A stretch of DNA of 64,000 nt, from positions 30,254-94,253 of the forward strand of contig JBNKWZ010000014.1 of assembly GCA_050300015.1 (NCBI GenBank). Direction: 5' to 3'. Source of the DNA: CAYZQH01 sp050300015. Lineage in GTDB: Bacteria; Pseudomonadota; Gammaproteobacteria; Pseudomonadales; Cellvibrionaceae. Within the stretch, counting starts at the first letter, position 1. Every line of letters starts with the position of its first letter. Of this stretch, positions 46,117 through 54,176 are shown piece by piece. The notes under the pieces are model-generated. The model made no database searches, was not told the DNA's origin, and saw only the letters and a program-made list of their open reading frames with translations. A program made the translations under genes and the position numbers.

Positions 46117-46554
46117 ATGAACAAACAACGACAAGGTGGTTTCAGCTTGATTGAAATCATGGTAGTAATTGTCATTATGGGCCTGCTGTTGAGCGTGATC
46201 GGCCCGCAGGTCTTTAAAAACGTAGAGCAAGCCCAGCAACAAACGGTTAAAGCCCACTTTGGCAACTTTAAAACCGCGCTGGATTCGTACCGCTTAGACA
46301 ACTTTCGCTACCCCACCACCGAGCAAGGGCTCGACGCTCTGGTGTTTCAACCCGATGCCGACCCCGTACCCAAAAAGTGGCGCCAGTATATGGATAAACT
46401 GCCCCGTGACCCATGGGACAACGAATACCTCTACGAAAGCCCCTCAGAGGGTCGCCCCTTTACCATATACACACTCGGTGCTGATGGTGTTCGCGGTGGC
46501 GAAGGTCAAGATGCCGACGTGAGCTACTGGGACGACGCAGTCGGCGAGCAATAA
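46117..46554 (+). CDS. gspG: Type II secretion major pseudopilin
   Basis: 145 residues. Prepilin leader MNKQRQGG, cleavage before Phe9, Glu13 at +5 (FSLIEIMVV). The C-terminal calcium loop region reads DGVRGGEGQDADVSYWDD. The family-specific YRLDNFRYPTTEQGLDAL and PRDPWDNEYLY are intact. Strong GGGGGAAG site before the ATG. Highly expressed subunit of the pseudopilus. Confidence 0.97.
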   Translation: MNKQRQGGFSLIEIMVVIVIMGLLLSVIGPQVFKNVEQAQQQTVKAHFGNFKTALDSYRLDNFRYPTTEQGLDALVFQPDADPVPKKWRQYMDKLPRDPWDNEYLYESPSEGRPFTIYTLGADGVRGGEGQDADVSYWDDAVGEQ

Positions 46555-46566
46555 GACGAGCCCACC

Positions 46567-47139
46567 ATGCTAAGGACACGCCAGGCCGGATTTTCGTTAA
46601 TCGAAATCATGGTCGTTATTTTTATTATCGGTCTGTCCTTGAGTGTGGTCTCGCTCTCCATCAGTCGAGGTGGCCCGCGCGATGACCTGGTAGACGCCGT
46701 TGAGCAGTTTATGGAGATCGCCCACTTTGCCGGCGAGCGTGCCATTTTAAGTGGCGAAACCATGGGTTTATTGTTCGAGCCCCCCATTTGGCAGGCCGGC
46801 CGCGGTGAAGACATCGACACCATTGGCTGGCGCTACCGCTGGTACACCGCCAGCTCCGAAGGCTGGCAAGAGCTGCCCAATTTACCTGCTGTCACATTGC
46901 CCCCCACCATGGAGTTGATGATTGAAGTCGAAGACATGCTTTGGGAATACGAAGATCAATTAGATCGCACCACACCACTGCTCGCCTACTACCCCACGGG
47001 TGACATCACCTTTGTGACCATTGAGTTTACCGACGAGCGCGACCGCGACCTTGCCCTACACATTGAGGTGGATGAAAACGGCGAACTGGTGTGGTTAGAG
47101 GCCCCAGAATTACCCGAGGGGGACGACGATGGGTTTTAA
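46567..47139 (+). CDS. gspH: Type II secretion minor pseudopilin H
   Basis: 190 residues; leader cleaved after Gly8, FSLIEIMVVIFIIG follows with Glu at +5. The middle FAGERAILSGETMGLLFE matches GspH, and the C-terminal part is rich in acidic residues. Located between gspG and gspI, overlapping the latter by 11 bases. Confidence 0.93.
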   Translation: MLRTRQAGFSLIEIMVVIFIIGLSLSVVSLSISRGGPRDDLVDAVEQFMEIAHFAGERAILSGETMGLLFEPPIWQAGRGEDIDTIGWRYRWYTASSEGWQELPNLPAVTLPPTMELMIEVEDMLWEYEDQLDRTTPLLAYYPTGDITFVTIEFTDERDRDLALHIEVDENGELVWLEAPELPEGDDDGF

Positions 47140-47500
47140 CCGTGGTTTTACCCTCATTGAGGTGATGGTGGCTTTGGTAGTCGTCGCCATGGCGCTACCC
47201 GCCCTATTGCTACAGATGGGCACCATGTCCAGCACCTCTGCACATTCGCGCGATGTAATGGTGGCGCACTGGGTGGCCGAAAACAAACTGCAAGAGATTT
47301 ACCTCACCCAAAAATTACAACGCATCGTGCCTCGCGGGCGCCAGGCCGACGACATCGACATGGCAGGCCAAACCTGGGATTGGACCGTGCAAACCGAAGC
47401 CACCGCCATTCCCGATATGATGCGCCTGCGCGTAAGCGTCAAACGTCAAGGCGAAGACGCTTGGCTTGCCGAACTCTCGGGGTTTACCCTTGAGCAATAA
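47129..47500 (+). CDS. gspI: Type II secretion minor pseudopilin I
   Basis: 123 residues; very short leader MGFNRG then FTLIEVMVALVVVAMALPALL, Glu11 at +5. HWVAENKLQEIYL is the conserved GspI helix. Part of the GspI-J-K tip complex. Overlaps gspH and gspJ. Confidence 0.94.
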   Translation: MGFNRGFTLIEVMVALVVVAMALPALLLQMGTMSSTSAHSRDVMVAHWVAENKLQEIYLTQKLQRIVPRGRQADDIDMAGQTWDWTVQTEATAIPDMMRLRVSVKRQGEDAWLAELSGFTLEQ

Positions 47501-48200
47501 CGCTCGCCAAACGGGATTTACCCTGGTGGAGGTGATGGTGGCGTTGGTCATTATGGCCGTGGTCGCCATGATTGCCTCGCAATCGTTTCACACAGCGTCT
47601 TCCAGTGCTGCCGCCACCCGCGAGGCCATGGAGCGCCTAGCCAAAATTGACCGCGCCTTTTTCTTAATCGAGCAGGACCTACGCAACGTGGTTCCTAAAT
47701 GGGTTAAGCCCGAGTTCGGCGACCCCCTCCCCCCGGTGGTTGCCGCCGCACGTGGCAACGACTACTGGCTCACGGTGATGCGCGGCGGGTTTGCCAACCC
47801 TTTGTTTCAACCGCGCACCGAAGAGGTTCGCGTGGGCTACCGTTATATCGACGAGGCCATATGGCGAGATGTTTGGTACGACGCGCGTCTCACCGACCAA
47901 GAGGATTCCCGTCAACAGCGCCTGTTGGGTGACGTAGAAGATATGAATTTACGCATTCTACCGCGTAACGCCACGTCCCTAGCGGCCGGGCCCTGGCTAC
48001 AAGATTGGCCACCCACCGGCGGCGGCGAGCTGCCCTTGGCCATTGAGGTGACCCTAAACCTTGCCGATATGGGTGAGGTCACACGCCTCTATTCACTGCT
48101 GCCCGGTGAGGGTGGCAAAGTTCCCGAGAACAACCAAAATGGCAATGGCAATGGCAACACGCCGCCCCCAAAAGAGAATAGTCCGGAGGACCGAGGCTAA
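47490..48200 (+). CDS. gspJ: Type II secretion minor pseudopilin J
   Basis: Start set at TTG 47490, which gives a nine-residue leader ending in Gly before FTLVEVMVALVIM; a TTG at 47466 is also in frame. 236 residues. IDRAFFLIEQDLRNVVPK and LRILPRNATS fit GspJ. The tail contains a short Asn/Gly repeat (NGNGNGN) and Pro/Lys/Glu residues. Overlaps gspI by 11 bases and gspK by one base. Confidence 0.9.
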   Translation: MSNNARQTGFTLVEVMVALVIMAVVAMIASQSFHTASSSAAATREAMERLAKIDRAFFLIEQDLRNVVPKWVKPEFGDPLPPVVAAARGNDYWLTVMRGGFANPLFQPRTEEVRVGYRYIDEAIWRDVWYDARLTDQEDSRQQRLLGDVEDMNLRILPRNATSLAAGPWLQDWPPTGGGELPLAIEVTLNLADMGEVTRLYSLLPGEGGKVPENNQNGNGNGNTPPPKENSPEDRG

Positions 48201-49246
48201 TGCGATTGCCCACCTCACAAAATGGTATGGCCCTGATACTGGCCCTCTTTATTGTGGTGCTGGTCACCAGCGTGGTGGTTTCGGTGAGCTGGCGCTTTCA
48301 ACTGAGCATGGCGCGCAACGAAAACCGCTGGCATGGGGCACAAGCACGCGCTTACCTTGAAGGTGCAGAGCAGCTGGCCTCCATGGCCCTGATGGCAGAC
48401 CTAAAAGATCCGGTCGAAGGCCCCGTGGATCATTTACGTGATATTTGGGCGCAATCCGGTGACCCCTTACCCACCGACGAAGGCTGGGTTCGCGGCAGAT
48501 TAGAAGATGCCCATGCGCGTTTTAACCTAAACTTAATGGTACCGCCACCGCGGCCAGCAAATGACAAAGGCAAACCACCCAAGGAGCCACTGGATCAATA
48601 CAGCGCCATGCAAAAACGCTTCATTCGTTTTTTGCAGCTGATTGAGCTTGAGGAAACCGGCGGCCCGGTGGAGCTGGACCAAGCAGTGGGTATTGTCGAG
48701 GCGTTGCAAGATTGGCTGGATGAAGACAACCAACCAAGCGGTTTTAATGGTGCAGAAGAAAGTCACTATCGCAGTCAAGACCCACCCATCAACATCACCA
48801 ATGGGCCAATGACCAGCGTCAGTGAGTTTCTTTTGGTGAAAGGTGTAACGCCAGAGCTTTACAGTAAGCTACTACCTTATATCATTGCCTTACCCGATGA
48901 TGTCAAAATGAACATCAATACGGTATCGCCACCGGTGCTGCGGGCCTTTAACCGCAAAAACACCCTTGAGCCTTTAAACGAGGCCGACTGGCAAGCCCTG
49001 GTGGAAGAACGCAACCTGCCGGAGCTCGGCCATGAAAGTGTGAAGGCTTTTGCAGATTCCCCCGTGGTGCAAGGCATACTGGGCGACGAAAAACAATTTG
49101 ATACTGAAAATTTGGTGGTCAGCAGCCACTACTTTTTATTATTTTCAGAAACTTTGGTGGGTGAGCAGGTGCGGCGCGGCCAAAGCTTGCTGTTTAGAGA
49201 CGACAGCAACGTGCAGGTGGTACGGCGTACCGACGCCAATTTTTAA
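48200..49246 (+). CDS. gspK: Type II secretion minor pseudopilin K
   Basis: 348 residues; leader ends at Gly9, mature start MALILALFIVVLVTS without Glu5, as expected for GspK. GRLEDAHARFNLNLM, the saddle-like helical domain, and VKMNINTVSPPVLRAF are typical. Caps the pseudopilus tip with GspI and GspJ. The TAATG junction couples it to gspJ. A CTTAAAGC/GCTTTAAG hairpin follows at 49258-49278. Confidence 0.94.
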   Translation: MRLPTSQNGMALILALFIVVLVTSVVVSVSWRFQLSMARNENRWHGAQARAYLEGAEQLASMALMADLKDPVEGPVDHLRDIWAQSGDPLPTDEGWVRGRLEDAHARFNLNLMVPPPRPANDKGKPPKEPLDQYSAMQKRFIRFLQLIELEETGGPVELDQAVGIVEALQDWLDEDNQPSGFNGAEESHYRSQDPPINITNGPMTSVSEFLLVKGVTPELYSKLLPYIIALPDDVKMNINTVSPPVLRAFNRKNTLEPLNEADWQALVEERNLPELGHESVKAFADSPVVQGILGDEKQFDTENLVVSSHYFLLFSETLVGEQVRRGQSLLFRDDSNVQVVRRTDANF

Positions 49247-49341
49247 CGTAATTTCAGCTTAAAGCGCTAGGCTTTAAGTTAACCCGTGCAGCAGTTTGCA
49301 AGTGACGACGGCACACGGCAAAACAGCAAAAGGTGATCCTT

Positions 49342-50559
49342 GTGGCAACACGAGTCTTTGTGAGAAAAGTACAAGACAACCTCTGGCAGTGGCGGGTGGC
49401 CGACACCGAAGGCCACTGGCACAGTGACGCGTTTTTTACCGGCGACATTAACCTATTGAAGGAAACCATCGCAGGCCAAACCGTTTGGCTGATTGTGCCA
49501 GGCTTTGACGTGGTCACCGAACGCTGCGCCGCCGACATCAAAGACCGCCGCCAACTGATCCAAACCCTGCCCTATGAATTAGAAGAAGACATCATCGACC
49601 CGGTGGAGCATTTGCACTTCGCCTTTGGTGACATCGAAGGCGACACCATCACCGCCGCCTACGGTAGCCGTGAGACCTTGCTCGCCAACATTGAAGAAAT
49701 CGAAGCCGTAGGGTGCGAGGTACAACGCTGCTTAGTAGATTACCTGCAAATGAAACGCGAGGGTAACCAATGGGTACTGTTGCTTGAGGGTGACAATTTG
49801 CTGGTGCGCACTGAGGTGGGTCTCGGATTTACCACCGAACTTAGCATGGTCCCGCACTACCTAGAGGCCTTACTGAACGAAGGCCAACCCGAGGGCTTAA
49901 CCCTGGTGGCAGACGACGACGCTGGGCTCGACCAGCTCGAGCGCCTACTGCCCGAAACACTGCGCAACGACGCTAACCTACAATGGCAAACCCTGCAAGG
50001 TTGCTACTGGGATTTACTCAACCCCGCCGCCGCCCCCAAAATGGATTTTCGCAGCGGCGCACTTGCGCGAAAATTGCCGTTTGATAAATGGTGGGCCACT
50101 TGGAAGGCGCCGTTGATCACCTACGCGGCCGCTTTTACCGTGGTATTGGTGCTCACATGGATCGCTCAAGCACAAACCGCCAAAGAACAAAAAGCCGTGA
50201 TAGCGAGGACCGACGACATCTACCGCGAGGTGGTGCCCGACGGCCGTATTACCGACCCCGGCCGCCAATTACGTACCCTACTCGGTGGCAGTGGTGGTGG
50301 CGGTAAAACCTCCAATGCAGTGGAATTAATCACCGCCGTGGCACCGGCCATTGCCGCCTTTGATGACGTAGTGATTCGCAACTTCCGCTACAACGCCGAC
50401 AACTCGCAACTGCAAATGAGTGTGGAGGCCAAAAGTTTTGGCACCTTTGAATCCTTGCGCAGCAAAATTGCCGAAAATGGCTTTGAAGTGGAAATTAAAA
50501 GCGCCAACGTGTACGGCGATGTTCACCAAGCCCAAATGCGCGTCAAAACCCAGAGCTGA
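49342..50559 (+). CDS. gspL: Type II secretion protein L
   Basis: 405 residues from GTG 49342, with AAAGG 8 bases upstream; a GTG three codons earlier is also in frame. The cytoplasmic actin-like domain (about 1-240) binds GspE; one membrane helix at about 255-275 (LITYAAAFTVVLVLTWI), then a ferredoxin-like periplasmic domain. A Gly-rich loop (GGSGGGGK) precedes it. Separated from gspK by 95 bases that hold a hairpin, which may adjust stoichiometry. Confidence 0.92.
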   Translation: MATRVFVRKVQDNLWQWRVADTEGHWHSDAFFTGDINLLKETIAGQTVWLIVPGFDVVTERCAADIKDRRQLIQTLPYELEEDIIDPVEHLHFAFGDIEGDTITAAYGSRETLLANIEEIEAVGCEVQRCLVDYLQMKREGNQWVLLLEGDNLLVRTEVGLGFTTELSMVPHYLEALLNEGQPEGLTLVADDDAGLDQLERLLPETLRNDANLQWQTLQGCYWDLLNPAAAPKMDFRSGALARKLPFDKWWATWKAPLITYAAAFTVVLVLTWIAQAQTAKEQKAVIARTDDIYREVVPDGRITDPGRQLRTLLGGSGGGGKTSNAVELITAVAPAIAAFDDVVIRNFRYNADNSQLQMSVEAKSFGTFESLRSKIAENGFEVEIKSANVYGDVHQAQMRVKTQS

Positions 50560-50628
50560 TGCAGACGATAAACCCTTTTAACCCAAGCCAGCGCTTAAAG
50601 CGCCCGCCCACAGTACCCAGGTTCGACC

Positions 50629-51105
50629 ATGAATGAATGGAAAGAAAAATTCTTTTTACTCAGCGCCCGCGACCAGTTAATGCTGGTGGTGGGAGCAGCC
50701 GCCATATTCTTATACATCTTGTTGTTTGTGGTGTTAGGCCCCCTGCAATCCAAACTAGAGTTGCAACGCAAGCGCGTGGCCGCGGCAGTGGCCGAGCAAC
50801 AAAATGTTTACTCGTTGGCGGGCAAAGTCAAAGCCTTGCAAAGTGGTGGCGGGCAGGTGGCCAACCAGAGCCTCAACGCCATTATTAACGACTCCCTGCG
50901 TCAATTCGGCCTGCGCATGGAAAACTTCCAACCCTCCGGCAGTGCCGCACGCCTGCGGCTGGCGGCGGCGGATTTCAACCAAGTGCTGCCTTGGCTGCAC
51001 GAGTTGGAGATCAAACAAGGTTTACAAATCAAAGACCTCACCTTAACCGCCGACAAAAATCCAGGCGCGGTACTGGTGAACATTCAAGTACAACAAGGGG
51101 AGTAA
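50629..51105 (+). CDS. gspM: Type II secretion protein M
   Basis: 158 residues. Cytoplasmic stub with LSARDQLMLVVGAAAIFLYILLFVV as the anchor helix, a coiled segment, and a small ferredoxin-like domain (AADFNQVLPWLHELEIKQGL). Partner of GspL in the inner-membrane platform. Confidence 0.92.
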   Translation: MNEWKEKFFLLSARDQLMLVVGAAAIFLYILLFVVLGPLQSKLELQRKRVAAAVAEQQNVYSLAGKVKALQSGGGQVANQSLNAIINDSLRQFGLRMENFQPSGSAARLRLAAADFNQVLPWLHELEIKQGLQIKDLTLTADKNPGAVLVNIQVQQGE

Positions 51106-51106
51106 G

Positions 51107-51865
51107 GTGCGTTTATTGAAACTGCTGTTGGGCTTGGGGTTGGTGATCTACTGCTGCTGGGCCATTATTGTTCGTATTCCAGCGGGCTGGGGCGCACATT
51201 TCTTACTCAACGCCACACCCAACCTCTCCATGATGGGCGTCAATGGCACCGTGTGGCGCGGCGAAGCTGGCAACGCCAAAATCACCATTGATGGCAAAAC
51301 CATTGATCTCGGCCACCTCACTTGGCAATTACAACCAGCGGCACTGTTCAAAATGAAGGCCTGCGCACTGATCCGCAGCGATTTATTGGCCGGCGATGTG
51401 TGCCGCACCGCGGGTGGTATTAACCAGTTAACCAACCTATTGATAGACCGCTTGCCCGCCAAAATTTTAAACGACGCCATGGGCGTACAGTTGGCGGGGT
51501 TGGGTAATATCACTGTGCAAACCTTTTACGTGAACGACATTGGCGATATCTCTAAACTGGAAGGCACTGTACTTTGGGAAAACGCGGGCATCAATGTGGG
51601 CACCGGCTGGTACCAATTGGGCGATTTTGCCATCGCCCTGTCTGAAAACGGCAGCGGCGGCTTGTACGCCAACATCACCGATACCAAAGAGACCGGCCCC
51701 TTTGGGGTGGAGGCACGTGGCGACATTAAACTGCGTGAAATGCCCAAATTCAAAGGGACCATTTCACCGCGCAACAACGCCCCCAATGATGTGGTGCAAG
51801 CCCTCAGCATTTTTGGTCAACCCAATGGCAACAATGGCTATGAAGTTACCTGGCCGCCGGGCTAA
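51107..51865 (+). CDS. gspN: Type II secretion protein N
   Basis: 252 residues from a GTG directly after gspM. One N-terminal membrane helix (LLLGLGLVIYCCWAIIV), then the beta-rich GspN region with GVNGTVWRGEAGNAKI and LTWQLQPAALF. Accessory component found in some T2SS operons; role not settled. Confidence 0.9.
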   Translation: MRLLKLLLGLGLVIYCCWAIIVRIPAGWGAHFLLNATPNLSMMGVNGTVWRGEAGNAKITIDGKTIDLGHLTWQLQPAALFKMKACALIRSDLLAGDVCRTAGGINQLTNLLIDRLPAKILNDAMGVQLAGLGNITVQTFYVNDIGDISKLEGTVLWENAGINVGTGWYQLGDFAIALSENGSGGLYANITDTKETGPFGVEARGDIKLREMPKFKGTISPRNNAPNDVVQALSIFGQPNGNNGYEVTWPPG

Positions 51866-51872
51866 CCGGGGT

Positions 51873-52937
51873 ATGAGCACACGCGCGCACCAAAGATTTA
51901 CGTCCTGGGCCACCATATCCCTTGCGGCCGCGCTCGCCATCACCTGGTGCTCTGCCGCTTGTGCCGAATGGCACAGCCAAACCGAAGCCATTATGGGCAC
52001 CGAGGTGCAGGTGACCCTTTGGAGTGAAGACACCCCCAAAGGCAAAGCTCAGGCCCAACACGCCATCGCCGCGGTGATGACAGAAATGCGCCGCATCGAC
52101 ACCACTTATTCGCCCTATATCAAGACCAGTAAACTTGCCGCCCTAAACCGGCTGGCGGCCAAAACGCCACAAAAAGTTGGGCCCGAAATGTGGGCCCTGC
52201 TAAAGCGCGCCAAACACTTTCACGCCCTCACCCAAGGGGCCTTTGATATTACCTTTGCCTCGGTGGGTTGGCACTACGATTACCGTGCGGGCAAAGCCCC
52301 CAGCGAGGCGCAAACCCAAAGCCTACTGCCGGCCATTAACAGCCAATGGGTGGCAATGGACGAGTTGGAACACACTGTGGCCTACAAACACAAAAACGTG
52401 CGCGTGGATTTGGGCGGCATTGCCAAGGGCTACGCCGTAGACCAAGCCATTGCCATATTGCGCGGTCACGGGATTCAACACGCCACGGTAAGCGCCGGCG
52501 GCGACAGTAGAATTTTAGGGGATAAACGCGGCAGCCCCTGGTTAGTAGGCATTAAGCACCCGCGGCTGCCCGCCAATGCCGATACCGAAACGGTGATGAC
52601 TCTGCCCCTGTCAGATGTGGCAGTCAGTACCTCGGGCGATTATGAGCGTTATTTTATTAACGACAAAGGTGAACGCATTCACCATATACTGAACCCCAAA
52701 ACCGGCAAACCCACCAAAGGGATTATGAGTGTGACGGTCATCGGCCCACAAGGCATCAACACCGATGCGCTATCCACCAGTGTGTTTGTGCTTGGGGTAG
52801 AAAAGGGTTTAGCGGTAATTCACCAGTTAGATAACTACGATTGCATTATCATCACCAGCGATGGCCAAGTACACTATAGCCAAGGGCTTACCGAGCCGGA
52901 AGTGGATAAACCCTCTTCCCAGAGAACTTCTGATTAA
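51873..52937 (+). CDS. apbE: FAD:protein FMN transferase (ApbE family)
   Basis: 354 residues from the ATG 8 bases after gspN; the open frame runs back into gspN. Signal peptide (SLAAALAITWCSAACA) implies periplasmic action. Motifs: MGTEVQVTLW, GAFDITFASVGW, VDLGGIAKGYAVDQA, VSAGGDSRILG, VSTSGDYERYF, and HHILNPKTG with the metal-binding TDALSTSVFVLG. It covalently attaches FMN to threonine of proteins such as NqrB/C and RnfG. Its place at the end of the gsp operon is uncommon; none of the known targets is in the window. Confidence 0.93.
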   Translation: MSTRAHQRFTSWATISLAAALAITWCSAACAEWHSQTEAIMGTEVQVTLWSEDTPKGKAQAQHAIAAVMTEMRRIDTTYSPYIKTSKLAALNRLAAKTPQKVGPEMWALLKRAKHFHALTQGAFDITFASVGWHYDYRAGKAPSEAQTQSLLPAINSQWVAMDELEHTVAYKHKNVRVDLGGIAKGYAVDQAIAILRGHGIQHATVSAGGDSRILGDKRGSPWLVGIKHPRLPANADTETVMTLPLSDVAVSTSGDYERYFINDKGERIHHILNPKTGKPTKGIMSVTVIGPQGINTDALSTSVFVLGVEKGLAVIHQLDNYDCIIITSDGQVHYSQGLTEPEVDKPSSQRTSD

Positions 52938-53611
52938 GCCCCAATAGCTTCTGGCCTTCAAAGGCTTACAAGCTCAAGGCCGTGGTTTGGTCGTTTTTTG
53001 CTCCGACCCAAAAGGCATTTCCGCTATCCGTGGCGGTCAAGATTACTAGAAGCAGTCTCGAAAAACGCAGTTTAAGGGGTTGTAAATGAACATTTGGAGA
53101 TACAAGAGCGCAGCGAATGCGAAAAAGTCATTTTTGAGACAGCCTCTAGGAGGCTACCGAGAAAGACTAAGGCCATTGACGTCGCAAATCGCCAAGGCAA
53201 ATGGGCTTTGGACTGCGTAGCTATAGGCGCCAGGGAACACAGACGATCCAAGCCGAGAAGCCATTGGAACTTAATCTGGTTCCCTAAAATGCGACTCAAG
53301 ACGTCGAAGAGAACAAGCGCGAGTCGTATCATTTTTTCTCGCGTGGGTTCACCCCAAACGAGCCATTTTGGGGGCCACGCCCTTAAGACCTGCGCTCGTG
53401 GATGAGCAAGCGTTTACCGGGCCGCCAGGGGGGCGACCAGGGGTATGAAACACTGAGTGGGATAAAACACACAAAAACCCACTTCTTAAGCACGAAAGCC
53501 CACGCGATGATAGCCTGCGTGCTAAATTTAACCCAAGCGAAGGTCAAAACCGCATAAAGCTGCCTATGGCGCCAAAATCAACTTAAAGCGCCAAACATTT
53601 TGGAGGTTCTC
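52938..53611. other. Long intergenic region between apbE and the TPR locus
   Basis: 674 bases. It holds a 104-base inverted-repeat element (53046-53149). No gene is supportable: an 86-codon minus frame over 53072-53332 starts inside this element and has no known features. TTTTGGAGG at 53597-53605 supplies the ribosome site for the next gene. Confidence 0.5.
53046..53149. mobile_element. Short inverted-repeat element
   Basis: Left end 53046-53065 and right end 53131-53149 form a 19-bp inverted repeat with three mismatches (CTAGA..GC.GTCTC.AAAA). Its ends share GCAGTCTC on the left and CTGTCTCAAA on the right with the ftsY-ftsE element. The inside is 65 bases and non-coding. Confidence 0.45.
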
Positions 53612-54175
53612 TTGTTTTACTGGTTGCGTTGCATTGCCATAGTAGCAATGGTGTTAGCCTTGCCAAGCCTGGCACTGGCCCAAGAAGAAGCCCAAGTAGG
53701 GGGCAAAGGCACGCCCGACCTCAGTGAAACGGCGCTAAGCCAAGACGTGGAGGCCCTCAAACAATCAGCACTGGAACTCAACCGCGACCTCCTTTTGTTA
53801 GAGGAGGATTTGCTCTTCCCCGCCAGTACGCAGGTGGCGGTGTATGTGTCGGTGGATGTGGGTTATTTCTTTCAGTTGGATGCCGTGAAACTTAAAATTG
53901 ACGACCAACTGGTGGCCAGCCACCTCTATTCGGAAAAACAAAACAGCGCTCTCAGCCGCGGCGGCATTCAACGCCTGTACCTCGGCAACTTAAAAACCGG
54001 CACCCACGAGATCACCGCTTTTTTTGAAGGCATAGGCCCCCACGAGCGCGAATACAAACGCGGCACCACCTTTCAACTACAAAAAGACCAAACCCCCACC
54101 ATGCTAGAAATTCGCATTATGGATTCCACCGAGGCCATGCAGCCCAAGTTCGACTTTAAAGAATGGCACCTATAG
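53612..54175 (+). CDS. Secreted beta-rich protein of the TPR/TolQ locus
   Basis: 187 residues from TTG 53612, which has GGAGG 6 bases upstream; the frame is open from 53600. Signal peptide ends LALAQ. The first part of the mature protein is helical and acidic; then a beta-sandwich-like stretch (QVAVYVSVDVGYFFQLDAVKL, IQRLYLGNLKTGTHEITAFFEG) that recalls PEGA-type or carboxypeptidase-like small domains. No catalytic motif. First gene of a series running to 63135 with only one large gap, so a periplasmic part of that machine. Confidence 0.65.
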   Translation: MFYWLRCIAIVAMVLALPSLALAQEEAQVGGKGTPDLSETALSQDVEALKQSALELNRDLLLLEEDLLFPASTQVAVYVSVDVGYFFQLDAVKLKIDDQLVASHLYSEKQNSALSRGGIQRLYLGNLKTGTHEITAFFEGIGPHEREYKRGTTFQLQKDQTPTMLEIRIMDSTEAMQPKFDFKEWHL

Positions 54176-54176
54176 G

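Noticed and set aside
53072..53332. 86-codon minus-strand frame after apbE
   Set aside because: It overlaps the inverted-repeat element and has no recognisable motif or ribosome site.
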